Assembly (NCBI GenBank): GCA_040754335.1
Contig: JBFMCV010000002.1
Span: forward strand, 372,001-436,000
DNA length: 64,000 nt
Source of the DNA: Thermodesulfobacteriota bacterium
GTDB taxonomy: Bacteria > Desulfobacterota_D > UBA1144 > Nemesobacterales > UBA2774
Reading direction: 5' to 3'
Positions 51,683 through 59,440 of the stretch are shown here, one piece after another; positions within the stretch are counted from its first letter, which is position 1; each line of letters begins with the position of its first letter. The notes beneath the pieces were generated by a model. That model was not told the DNA's origin. It worked only from the letters and a program-made list of their open reading frames with translations, and did not search any database. A program made the translations under genes and the position numbers.

Positions 51683-52105
51683 TCAGGAGGCTTGCCTGAT
51701 CTCAAAAAAGGCCGATGTGCTCCCCGGTTCCGAAACCAGAACACCGTCCTGCTTGAGCCCTTCGAGGTGGAGGCGTACCGAGTCGAGCATGAGCTCCTTC
51801 GTCTCCTCAAGCGTATCTCCGACGGCGACGCAGCCGGGGAGGTCCGGACAGTAAGCCGAATAACAGTCGTTCGACTGCTCGATGGTGATCTCATAATGTT
51901 CCTTATGTATTACTTCCTGCGAATCGAAGCAGTGCTTGAGAGAGTAATAAAGCGCGCCTTCCGGGAGCTCCTTGTCCATCTTGCAGTTGATGGTGAGCCT
52001 CGACTTCTTGCTCCTGAGCTTGAACTGACGATGACTTCCGCAAATCCTCACGAGATACCATCCGTTGTTCTCCACCAGAAACTTTATCACCTCTCTCACT
52101 TTCAT
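51683..52105 (-). CDS. Fused HicA-HicB toxin-antitoxin protein
   Basis: 140 aa from ATG 52105. Residues 1-58 are HicA: MKVREVIKFLVENNGWYLVR, then GSHRQFKL with the catalytic His25 and LPEGALYYSLK. After a short linker residues 68-135 are HicB: YEITIEQSND, YSAYCPDLPGCVAVGDTLEE and LHLEGLKQDG. HicA mRNA interferase and HicB antitoxin are normally two overlapping genes; here they are one frame without stop. The HicB part has no DNA-binding tail, a job that the RHH protein encoded 42 bp upstream could take. An ATG nine bases upstream is the alternative start. Confidence 0.85.
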   Translation of the reverse strand: MKVREVIKFLVENNGWYLVRICGSHRQFKLRSKKSRLTINCKMDKELPEGALYYSLKHCFDSQEVIHKEHYEITIEQSNDCYSAYCPDLPGCVAVGDTLEETKELMLDSVRLHLEGLKQDGVLVSEPGSTSAFFEIRQAS

Positions 52106-52147
52106 GATCTCCATCCTCTCACAGGGTATTTTTTGAAGCGATTTCTG

Positions 52148-52366
52148 CTATCCGTCCTTCCTGTACATCAGCACGTTTTCGAACTCCTTGCCCGTCATGT
52201 GGTTGTCGAGGTACTCGGCGATTGCGTCCTCGATGATCCTGGACTGGCTTTTTCTGGAGACGAAGGAGAAGAGCCTCAGCTTCTCGTAAAGGAGAGCCGG
52301 GATGTAGAGGGAGCCTCTGTGCATCTTCTCTGGATTTGCCCGCTGCTGAATGGTTGCCGCCGTCAT
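52148..52366 (-). CDS. Ribbon-helix-helix (CopG-like) DNA-binding protein
   Basis: 72 aa. RGSLYIPALLYEKLRLFSFVSRKSQSRIIEDAIAEYL (residues 17-53) reads as beta-strand plus two helices of an RHH repressor; basic and without other domains. First gene of a two-gene unit with the HicA-HicB fusion. The predicted transcription start falls almost on the first ATG, so translation may be leaderless; an internal ATG at 52324 (AGAG upstream) is the alternative. It is the likely ligand of the palindrome at 52379-52398. Confidence 0.8.
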   Translation of the reverse strand: MTAATIQQRANPEKMHRGSLYIPALLYEKLRLFSFVSRKSQSRIIEDAIAEYLDNHMTGKEFENVLMYRKDG

Positions 52367-52372
52367 GGTCTC

Positions 52373-52401
52373 ATTATTACATCATTACGTAATGATGTCA
52401 A
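52373..52401 (-). promoter_or_regulatory. Promoter with 20-bp palindromic operator of the TA module
   Basis: Minus strand: TTGACA (52401-52396), 17-bp spacer, AATAAT (52378-52373). The spacer and edges are covered by the perfect palindrome ACATCATTACGTAATGATGT (52379-52398), a classic autorepression layout. Confidence 0.85.
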
Positions 52402-52792
52402 TATGGTATTTTGTTAAGCTGAAAAAATATTTCGAGGCCCGGATGATATCGTGTGATCGCAGCAGGTTAGGACGGGCGAGGAGGGCATGGCAGGACGCGC
52501 CGAGGGGCTGATTTCGGGGGACATTCGGGACGGGAATTGGGGGAGCGCGCTGGCGTTTGTTTGATGCACACGCAATGGCTCAATATTATCGCGGCTGGCC
52601 TGTCCCGGGCTTGACCCGGGAACTTGCTCCTACGGGGTTCACGACTAATTTTGTAGGAGCGGCTTCCAGCCGCGACTCCTTAATTTCCTTACCTCTTCGT
52701 GGGGGAGGGAGCTAAAAATAAGAGCGAACGGGATTAATTGGTCAGGCAGAGGAGTTGTTGGAAGGTATGTACCACGAGCGCAGGTTCTGCGC
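52402..52792. repeat. Repeat-bearing spacer
   Basis: Contains GCTCCTAC (52626-52633) facing the REP-like copy at 52653-52675, and an imperfect hairpin GCGCAGGTTCTGCGC (52778-52792) that ends exactly where the next gene's stop codon begins. No gene. Confidence 0.6.
52653..52675. repeat. REP-like palindrome, copy 2
   Basis: Identical to the 23-nt element at 44512-44534. Confidence 0.75.
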
Positions 52793-53263
52793 CTACAGCC
52801 ACCTTCGGACGCGGCTCTTGTATTCCGTATACTGCGCGCCGAACTTTTCTTCGAGGTACAGCTCCTCCCTCTCGATGACTCCCTTCCTCATGACCGTGAT
52901 GAACAGAGGTATAAGTATCATTATCCACAGGTTATTGAGGAGTATGGATATCGCGATGAGAAAAATTACGAGCGACACGTACATCGGGTTCCGCGTGAAG
53001 GAGTATATACCGCCCGTAACGATTGCTGTCACGGGCTTCCTCACGTCGACGTTCGTGCCCGCGCGCTTCATCATGAAGAACGCGGATGACGTTATGATTA
53101 CGGAGAGTACTAAGAGAGCTGCGCCTGTTATGTATCTCGCGTTCCCTTCGATGAACCGGAGCGGGTATATGAGGCCCGCGGCCGTGCCCGCAGCGATGAT
53201 TATGAGCACGATGAGCGGTGGCGGCGCGATCACGCGGGGGTGGTCGTCATAGGGGCTCGTCAT
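52793..53263 (-). CDS. Isoprenylcysteine carboxyl methyltransferase-like membrane protein
   Basis: 156 aa, four membrane helices. GGIYSFTRNPMYVSLVIFL and VIEREELYLEEKFGAQYTEYKSRVRRWL (the latter in its parts, residues 128-156) are the SAM- and substrate-binding end of the ICMT/PEMT family of integral methyltransferases. In bacteria the substrate is unknown. Overlaps the upstream metal-sensor-like gene by 17 nt; last gene of the sigma-factor operon. Confidence 0.88.
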   Translation of the reverse strand: MTSPYDDHPRVIAPPPLIVLIIIAAGTAAGLIYPLRFIEGNARYITGAALLVLSVIITSSAFFMMKRAGTNVDVRKPVTAIVTGGIYSFTRNPMYVSLVIFLIAISILLNNLWIMILIPLFITVMRKGVIEREELYLEEKFGAQYTEYKSRVRRWL

Positions 53264-53840
53264 GCGGCTCTCCTCCGGGCCCGTCGGGCGGCTCTTCCCA
53301 GTCAGGAGGGGGCGGAGGAGGAGGGGGTCCGTCGAACCTCTCCATATGGAATTTTTCGCCGTGGACGTCGTTCTTGCCTCCGTGGAACCCTTCCATGAAG
53401 AACCGCGGGAAAGGCGGTCCGGGTCCGCGCCTGATTATGTCGGCTATGGCCTTCCTCTCCTCCCGGGTCAGGTCGGACGCTATCTTCTTCGTCTCGTCGG
53501 CGATCTCGTCCGTGAGCTCGCCCATGAGCGCGTGGAGCTCGGTGACCTTCCTGTCGAAGAGCGCGGGGTCGAACTCGGGGGCGGAGAATACGTCAATGAC
53601 CTCGTCCCTTTTTTTCTTTATCTTCTTCCTCGTTTCGAGCGACTCTTTTCTCAGGTCTTTTATCGTTTCCATGACCTTCTCGCGTTTTTCGGGCGGAAGC
53701 TCCTTCATGAAATGGAACGCTCGCTTGCCTTTCTCCATGTGCCAGAAGAACGTATGCGAGAGAGTCCCTATGAGTATGCCGATAAGCAGCACGTTAAGTA
53801 ACACCGACAAAGCGAGGAATATTTTCAGCCCCTTACTCAT
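53247..53840 (-). CDS. Periplasmic heavy-metal sensor/resistance-like protein with Pro- and His-rich tail
   Basis: 197 aa. An N-terminal membrane helix (GLKIFLALSVLLNVLLIGILIG) is followed by a long helical region (LPPEKREKVMETIKDLRKE, FDRKVTELHALMGELTDEI) typical of the Metal_resist/ZraP-like fold, then a tail with His residues and a run of eight prolines. It should sense or buffer metals or misfolded proteins in the periplasm. Overlaps the ICMT gene (17 nt) and the anti-sigma gene (8 nt). Confidence 0.82.
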   Translation of the reverse strand: MSKGLKIFLALSVLLNVLLIGILIGTLSHTFFWHMEKGKRAFHFMKELPPEKREKVMETIKDLRKESLETRKKIKKKRDEVIDVFSAPEFDPALFDRKVTELHALMGELTDEIADETKKIASDLTREERKAIADIIRRGPGPPFPRFFMEGFHGGKNDVHGEKFHMERFDGPPPPPPPPDWEEPPDGPGGEPHDEPL

Positions 53841-54267
53841 AGTATTCCTCCCCGTAGTAGAGCATCTCGGAGTAAAGCGAATTGTCCGTATCCTGCTCCG
53901 CGTAGTTGGCGTAGAGGTAACCGGCCGCCATACCGATAATCAGAAGGAGCGGGAGCGCGATCGCGGGCCGGGGGAAGGGTATTGCGGAGAATATCGCGCC
54001 GAGGATTCCGAAGACGGAATTCCCCGCAGGTTCGGGCCTCTTTCTTTCGACTGCCGCGCTTATGATCCTCGCTTCGAGTCCGGGCGAGGGCTCTTCGAAC
54101 CCCCTATCCATGAGGGATTCCTCGAAGCGCCTCTCCTCTTCGAGCGCTTCTCTCAGCTCCGCGGAGCCTGCGCATGCCTTCCCGGCTTCTTCCCTGATTT
54201 CCCCGGGCCATCTGCCGATGTCCCCTCCGTATAATTCCAGATAACGCATGAATTCTTTCCTATCCAT
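53833..54267 (-). CDS. Anti-sigma-factor-like membrane protein
   Basis: 144 aa. The cytoplasmic N-terminal 85 residues (MRYLELYGGDIGRWPGEIREEA, then a helical linker) precede one membrane helix (PAIALPLLLIIGMAAGYLYA) and a short acidic periplasmic tail. Its place directly after the ECF sigma gene with an 8-nt overlap and the single-helix topology indicate a membrane anti-sigma factor, though no zinc-binding HxxxCxxC motif is present. Confidence 0.78.
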   Translation of the reverse strand: MDRKEFMRYLELYGGDIGRWPGEIREEAGKACAGSAELREALEEERRFEESLMDRGFEEPSPGLEARIISAAVERKRPEPAGNSVFGILGAIFSAIPFPRPAIALPLLLIIGMAAGYLYANYAEQDTDNSLYSEMLYYGEEYYE

Positions 54268-54871
54268 CCTTGTTCTCCTCCCTCCTGTTATCTCCTGCGA
54301 GCCTCTGCCTGAGAGACGCTTTCGCGCGCATGAGGAGCGACTCGAGCGCCTTCACGCTCACTCCCATTATCTCGGCAGCCTCCCTGTTGCTCACCCCCTC
54401 GTAGAAACAGAGCGCGAGGGCGGTCTGCTGCGATTCGGGAAGCTCGCCTATGCACGCGTCTATGTCGTCCTTTCTCCTTTTCATTTCGATCGCCTCTTCC
54501 GCCCCGCGCCCCTCGTCCGGAGGGTCGAACCCGTCTTCGAGCGGGAGCGGCTTCTGCTTCCTCTTACGGTCTATGCACGCGTTCGCCACTACTCTGTAGA
54601 ACCACGTCGTGAACTTCGTCTGCCTCTCGCCGTCCCATTTCCCCGGGTTCGTCCACAGCGTGAGGAACGCCTCCTGCACTGTGTCCTCGGCCTCTTCCCT
54701 GCTCGAAAGCATACTGTAGGCCAGGCTGTAGAACTTCTTCGTGTGACGCATTACGAGCATCGAGAACGCATCCCTGTCCCCGTTCCTTATCCGCCCCATG
54801 AGCTCTTCGTCTGTGAACCCCTCGGTCTCTATGGCCATTTTCCCGATCGGAAGAGTGACGGTCGTATCCAT
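54260..54871 (-). CDS. ECF RNA polymerase sigma factor
   Basis: 203 aa. Region 2 (DAFSMLVMRHTKKFYSLAYSML, EEAEDTVQEAFLTLW, FTTWFYRVVANACID) and region 4 (LPESQQTALALCFYEGVS, AAEIMGVSVKALESLLMRAK) are intact. First of a tightly overlapping four-gene set: sigma, anti-sigma, metal-sensor-like protein, ICMT. A Spy-like gene on the same strand 94 bp upstream is probably under the same control. ATG with AAGGGA four bases upstream. Confidence 0.92.
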   Translation of the reverse strand: MDTTVTLPIGKMAIETEGFTDEELMGRIRNGDRDAFSMLVMRHTKKFYSLAYSMLSSREEAEDTVQEAFLTLWTNPGKWDGERQTKFTTWFYRVVANACIDRKRKQKPLPLEDGFDPPDEGRGAEEAIEMKRRKDDIDACIGELPESQQTALALCFYEGVSNREAAEIMGVSVKALESLLMRAKASLRQRLAGDNRREENKDG

Positions 54872-54965
54872 CTGGTCCCTTAAAATATTAAAACCTGCGC
54901 GGGCGGAATAGTAAAGCTTCTACCCCGCCCGCCGGTCTGAGAGGATGATTATGTGCCTTGCGCCT

Positions 54966-55382
54966 TTATTTCTTCCAATGGTGGCGTCCGCCGGGGCCTA
55001 GCTCCGCAAGTATCTCCCTTTCGTCCTGCGTGAGCTGGGGGGCGAGCTCCGCTATCGCGTTCGAGAAAGACGTGAAGCCCTGGGCCATGAGCGTCTGGAG
55101 CTTCTCGGAGTTCTCCTTGAAAGCCTCCGCGTCGAACTCCTCGGCCGTGAGTATCTCTTTCAGCTTGTCGTGTGTCGCCTCTATCTCGTCCCTGAGCCCT
55201 TCGTTCTCTTCCTTTACCGCGCTGAGGGTGCTGATGATGAGCTGCTGCTTGTCTTGGGGGAGCTTCGAGAAGGCCTCGAGCCTTTCTATCCCGAAGGGTC
55301 CGCCGTGGGGCATGGCGATCGCTGCGGCCGCCCCCGTCATAAACAGCCCTAGTACTGCCGTAAGTACCAAATTCCTTTTCAT
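54966..55382 (-). CDS. Spy/CpxP-like periplasmic protein
   Basis: 138 aa. Signal peptide MKRNLVLTAVLGLFMTGAAAA, then a helical hairpin (KLPQDKQQLIISTLSAVKEE, ILTAEEFDAEAFKENSEKL) resembling Spy/CpxP/ZraP chaperones, ending in a His-containing GGRHHWKK. Likely protects periplasmic proteins under metal or envelope stress. AGGAGGT nine bases before the ATG. Between it and the sigma gene a GGGCGG...CCGCCC stem-loop may reduce readthrough. Confidence 0.82.
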   Translation of the reverse strand: MKRNLVLTAVLGLFMTGAAAAIAMPHGGPFGIERLEAFSKLPQDKQQLIISTLSAVKEENEGLRDEIEATHDKLKEILTAEEFDAEAFKENSEKLQTLMAQGFTSFSNAIAELAPQLTQDEREILAELGPGGRHHWKK

Positions 55383-55516
55383 TTATTTACTACCTCCTGT
55401 GTGATTTTCGGGTTCAAGCATGCTTCGTATGTATATACGCGCGAGAGGGGGTAAACCCTTCGGCGGGGGATTTGTTGTGGGGCGACAGGCCGTGCTCCCG
55501 GCAATGACAACTATTT

Positions 55517-55539
55517 GTAGGAGCGGCTTCCAGCCGCGA
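55517..55539. repeat. REP-like palindrome, copy 3
   Basis: Identical to 44512-44534 and 52653-52675. Confidence 0.75.
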
Positions 55540-55675
55540 TTCCTTGATTTCCTTCCCCCTTGAGGGATGGTTCTGAGCCTGCGTAAGAACCGGACGCCAT
55601 GGGCGGAATGCAATGAAGCAAATGTTCCTGGGATATTAATTGGTTAACCCAAAATATTAAGGATCTCATCTTTTC

Positions 55676-55751
55676 CATGAGATTGCCGCGCTACGCTACC
55701 GGCTTCGCCAAAATGGCTACGCCGGGATAAATCGCTTCGCTCGCAATGACA
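55676..55751. repeat. ATTGCCGCG...GCAATGACA dispersed repeat
   Basis: CATGAGATTGCCGCG at one end and TCGCTCGCAATGACA at the other; the ends pair imperfectly. Related copies at 50593-50660 (inverted) and 57584-57670. Confidence 0.65.
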
Positions 55752-55918
55752 TTAGGGTGATGAGATCGCCGCGGCCGCGGGTTAATAAAATAAATCCCGT
55801 TGACTTGACCTGACTCCGAACATATATTTCGGGAAAGAGCGAAGGGGTTATTCCGTATTACGTCCTAAGGCAAGATAAATTCCATATAAGCGGGCGGAAG
55901 TCCGCTGAGGAGAGAAGC

Positions 55919-56344
55919 ATGAAACCAGTCGTTGAATCGAACAAGCTCGCGCGCGCCGAAGTATGGGGCGAAGACGACCCTGCAGTCCACTGGGCGGGCG
56001 CATTCGCCGTCTATGGAGGGCACGGCACGACGCAGTCATCGACGATAGTGTACGAGATCGAGCCGGGCCACAGGCTCGGATGGCATACGGACGCTACGGA
56101 AGAGACCCAGTACATAATCGCCGGAAGCGGCAAGCTCTTTCTGGAGGACGGCTCCACATACCCGGTGGGTCCGGGCAGCGTCTTCGTTCTCCCTACGGGC
56201 GTAAAGCACGACCTCGCCAACGCAGGCAAGGAAACGCTCCGGGCGGTGGCTTTCTTCGCGGCCGCTATGTTCACGCAGAACTTCGACAACGTGATGATGC
56301 CGCCCAAGTCCCACATACTCGGCACGCCTAACCGCAACGGCTGA
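55919..56344 (+). CDS. Cupin-domain protein
   Basis: 141 aa. GHRLGWHTDATEETQYIIAG and GSVFVLPTGVKHDLANAG are the two cupin motifs with His and Glu metal ligands (HxDxxxE...H). A single cupin barrel, so likely a small-molecule dioxygenase, isomerase or binding protein. GAGGAGAG six bases before the ATG. It is 106 bp upstream of a GST gene on the same strand. Confidence 0.85.
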   Translation: MKPVVESNKLARAEVWGEDDPAVHWAGAFAVYGGHGTTQSSTIVYEIEPGHRLGWHTDATEETQYIIAGSGKLFLEDGSTYPVGPGSVFVLPTGVKHDLANAGKETLRAVAFFAAAMFTQNFDNVMMPPKSHILGTPNRNG

Positions 56345-56450
56345 TTGTACATAGCGCGTCTCCTGCCGTTGCCGTGAGCTGAAAGGGCCTCCCGGATTGC
56401 CGTGTCCTGCTCGGTAGGATAATATTTTTCCGGCTTCGGGAGAGACGACA

Positions 56451-57107
56451 ATGCCAAAACCGCTGCTGGTAATCGGGAACAAGAACTATTCGAGCTGGTC
56501 GATGAGGCCATGGCTCGCGCTCAAGCATCTCGGGATCGAATTCGACGAGGTGCGGATACCGCTATACATCGAGGGCTCGAGGGAGAAGATTCTCAAGTAT
56601 TCACCCGCGGGGAAGGTGCCCGTCTATATCGAGGACGGTCTCACTGTCTGGGATTCGCTCTCCATACTCGAATATCTTGCCGAAAAGCATCCCTCGCTCT
56701 GGCCTGCGGACGCGAAAGCCAGGGCGCTCGCGCGCTCCATATGCGCCGAGATGCACTCCGGGTTCGCGGCATTGAGAAATACGCTCCCCATGAACGCGAG
56801 GGCAGGGGACAGGTGGGTGGAGCTCGGAGGGGACGCCGTAGGAGACGTCGAGAGGATACTCGAGATATGGGAGACCTGCAGGAGCGTATATGGAAAAGGC
56901 GGTCCCTGGCTCTTCGGACACTTCACGGCGGCTGACGCGATGTACGCCCCTGTCGCGCTCAGGTTCGATACCTACGGCATAGAGGCGGGCGGACATTCGA
57001 GGAGCTACATCGAGACCGTGCTTACGGACGGGCACGTCCGCGAATGGATCCGCGCCGCCGTGGATGAGGAAGAGGTCATAGAAATGTTCGAGAAGGGAGT
57101 TGTCTGA
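56451..57107 (+). CDS. Glutathione S-transferase family protein
   Basis: 218 aa. Thioredoxin-fold start LLVIGNKNYSSWSMRPWLALKHLGIEF, the conserved GKVPVYIEDGLTVWDSLSILEYLAEKHP (seen in parts, residues 55-82) with cis-Pro and Ser-Ile dyad, then the helical C-terminal domain. Typical cytosolic GST length. It conjugates or reduces electrophiles; substrate unknown. Separated by 106 bp from the cupin gene. Confidence 0.9.
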   Translation: MPKPLLVIGNKNYSSWSMRPWLALKHLGIEFDEVRIPLYIEGSREKILKYSPAGKVPVYIEDGLTVWDSLSILEYLAEKHPSLWPADAKARALARSICAEMHSGFAALRNTLPMNARAGDRWVELGGDAVGDVERILEIWETCRSVYGKGGPWLFGHFTAADAMYAPVALRFDTYGIEAGGHSRSYIETVLTDGHVREWIRAAVDEEEVIEMFEKGVV

Positions 57108-57698
57108 CGCCGCCTGAGGGGGAAATTTTTTTCTGTATGCAAAGACAGGGACTGGAGCAATGAGTTCACACGGCATAGGCTGAAGGAATAATAATTTCCT
57201 CCTTAGAAAAGGGGAACAATTCTGAGCGAGTGAGGAATTGGTCGGTGTTGGCTAAAAGCGAATAAGCATCTTCGCCAAAGTGACCCACTCGGTTGAACCA
57301 AAACAGGGGGATTTAAAAATGAGATGCTGAATAGATCCTGAAACAAGTTCAGGACATGGTTCAGGATGACGGATAAAAAAATAAACTGCGGGCAAACCCT
57401 CTCGCCTCCTTTAGAGGGAGAGGGAGTTTGAAGATAAGACAGACTGGCGCCGCGCCGCACTTTATTCCGCGCGAGTAATCCCCTATACTAATGGGACGAA
57501 CTGAAATCGCGAGACGGCCTGTACTGAACCATGTCCCGGACTCCGATCCGGGATTGTTTCAGGATCGTGGTCGCGGCAATTTTCACGAGATTGCCGCGCC
57601 CCCTACGCTAATCCCCCGACGGCTCAAAGCCTTTGGGCGACGTGCCGAGCTTCGGGGGCTCGCAATGACAGGAAAAAAAGACATCGACGGAGGCTCCC
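57108..57698. repeat. Repeat-rich spacer
   Basis: About 590 bases without gene. Includes a GGAACAATTC...GAATTGGTC inverted element (57221-57242), the CCTCCTTTAGAGGGAGAGGG piece near 57410 and an ATTGCCGCG-type repeat (57584-57670). Confidence 0.6.
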
Positions 57699-58181
57699 AT
57701 GGGCGCACGCAAGCAAACGTATTTACTGAAGGCCGGGGAAATTAAAAAGATGCAGAAGAAGTTCTCTCACCCCTGGAACCCTAAATCGGAGCTGATCGGC
57801 GCGAGGCTCGCCGCGAAGACCGGGCTCAAGAGGACGGGCGTCAACATCGCAACGATACCGCCCGGCAAGGAGTCGTTCGTCTACCACTCGCACCAGTTCG
57901 AGGAGGAGTGGATCTACATACTGTCAGGCAGCGGCGTCGCCGAGATAAACGGGAAGGAGTACAAGGTGGGGCCCGGGGACTTCATGGGGTTCCCCACGCC
58001 CGGGGTCGCGCACAACATGCGGAACGACGGGAAGGCCGACCTCGTCTACCTCGTCGGGGGGGAGAGCAGCGAGCACGAGATGATCGAGTACCCGAAGCTC
58101 GGAAGGAAGCTCATAAGGACCGAGGAAAAGGTCGAGGTGCTCAAGGTCTCCGACCTCAAGGACTTCAAGTTCTGGGAGTGA
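57699..58181 (+). CDS. Cupin-domain protein
   Basis: 160 aa. GKESFVYHSHQFEEEWIYILSG and GPGDFMGFPTPGVAHNM hold the two cupin motifs (HxHxxxEE...H). The C-terminal extension ending in KDFKFWE is common to cupins linked with detoxification. GGAGG lies five bases before ATG 57699. Not closely related to the cupin at 55919 by eye. Confidence 0.85.
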   Translation: MGARKQTYLLKAGEIKKMQKKFSHPWNPKSELIGARLAAKTGLKRTGVNIATIPPGKESFVYHSHQFEEEWIYILSGSGVAEINGKEYKVGPGDFMGFPTPGVAHNMRNDGKADLVYLVGGESSEHEMIEYPKLGRKLIRTEEKVEVLKVSDLKDFKFWE

Positions 58182-58238
58182 GTGGGGACTCTTCGCAGCC
58201 AGCGATGATTCGCCGTGCGGATGGATCAGGCGTCCGCC

Positions 58239-58742
58239 TCAGATTTCTTCTTTCTGAATGAAGATTCCTTTGTCCACTTTCGCGAAGAAATCTTGATAGA
58301 ATTTCTCCTCTTCAATTTGGGCGACTTCTATAACCTCTCCCTTATTATTAAGAGCTTTTGCTTGAAAGTTGACGCGGACTTTTACCTTATCGCCGAATCC
58401 ACTGACATTCGCGGTGGATTCAATGATCATGTTTTTCTTCCATCTGGCGTTGGCGCCGAAAGCCAAAACTGAGAAGAAAGCTTCCCAGCCGCTTTCTATA
58501 TCGACCTCCTTGCTTGCACTTATAATCCCGAGATCGACTTCCGCATCTTTGATTATGTATCCATCGTCCTGCAGGACATTGGCGACGGCTTTCATCACCA
58601 TTAACGGGTCTTTTACTTCATACGTCCGCGTCTGATACTCGCGTATTTGAAGCTGCGTTTTCTCCGGTTCAACATTTGTGGCGGGAGCGCAGGAAAGCAT
58701 AAATGCGAACAAAAGCGATAGCAGTGCCAATGTGTATTTCAT
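58239..58742 (-). CDS. Lipoprotein with YEV-x-V...ADVDxG-type domain, unknown
   Basis: 167 aa. Lipobox LSCA after signal MKYTLALLSLLFAFML. EYQTRTYEVKDPLMVMKAVANVLQDDGYIIKDAEVDLGIISASK (parts) is a pattern shared by many small periplasmic lipoproteins where a strand-helix unit ends in 'DxGIIxAxK'; function unknown. ATG 58742 has GGGGG five bases upstream, so the first ten codons of the longer frame are excluded. Second gene of a pair with the BamE-like gene 44 bp upstream. Confidence 0.72.
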   Translation of the reverse strand: MKYTLALLSLLFAFMLSCAPATNVEPEKTQLQIREYQTRTYEVKDPLMVMKAVANVLQDDGYIIKDAEVDLGIISASKEVDIESGWEAFFSVLAFGANARWKKNMIIESTANVSGFGDKVKVRVNFQAKALNNKGEVIEVAQIEEEKFYQDFFAKVDKGIFIQKEEI

Positions 58743-58786
58743 AATATCCCCCTTTTTACTGACAAAATTCAAAATACTAAAACTAT

Positions 58787-59206
58787 TTAAAACTTACTCG
58801 CGTGATAAGAGAACGATTCGACCAGACCTTTGCTGTCATATTTGATAATGACAGTTAGTGTCTTCTGTGTAGAGCTAACGGCTCCCGCTTCCCTGCCGTA
58901 TCCGCCGAAGAGGTTTATTATCAGCCCTGTTCCTCCAGCGTCCTTCGAATAAGACACCTCGGATGCTATCTTGTCGTACACCCACGTCTCCTTTCCCGCG
59001 CTGTCTTTCGTTACTATATTTGGAGAGCCCAGTGCCTGGGCTACGTCAGCCCCTGACATTCCGACGCGAATTTCCCTCTGCACGACACCAACTGTCATCT
59101 CCTGTTCCTGCGTCGAGGGCAGGCTTGCCTGATGCTCAGCCGCAGTCATGCACCCAACAATTGTCGGAATCAGAAATAAAGACAATAATGATATTTTCTT
59201 TGCCAT
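58787..59206 (-). CDS. SmpA/OmlA (BamE-like) lipoprotein
   Basis: 139 aa from ATG 59206 (GAGG eight bases upstream; the ATG at 59212 is too close). Lipobox VGCM. VQREIRVGMSGADVAQALGSPNIV and WVYDK match the BamE/SmpA fold, short helices followed by strands. It probably interacts with outer-membrane assembly or stands as a paralogue; the rest of the bam operon is absent. Confidence 0.8.
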   Translation of the reverse strand: MAKKISLLSLFLIPTIVGCMTAAEHQASLPSTQEQEMTVGVVQREIRVGMSGADVAQALGSPNIVTKDSAGKETWVYDKIASEVSYSKDAGGTGLIINLFGGYGREAGAVSSTQKTLTVIIKYDSKGLVESFSYHASKF

Positions 59207-59440
59207 TTGCATATCCTCATACTGGTAGGTTTTAGCCGCCGGAAAAATATTAAATGTAATCGTGAATTCTTTTATAGATATAAAGTATATTAAGCAATAA
59301 TGACAGTAATCTGTCCGCTGATTGAATGCAAGTATTGAATCGGAATAAGTCTAAAGTATTAAAAATTTATGAATCTTAAGACTTTAGGCTCGTCGGTTAG
59401 CGAGGAAGAAATCTGGATTCTGTAGAATTAAGCCCGCGAG

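Larger units (their letters stand above)
55383..55918. repeat. Repeat-rich spacer
   Basis: Contains a REP-like copy (55517-55539) and an ATTGCCGCG...CGCAATGACA element (55676-55751). The remaining sequence shows no gene; the cupin gene follows. Confidence 0.65.
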
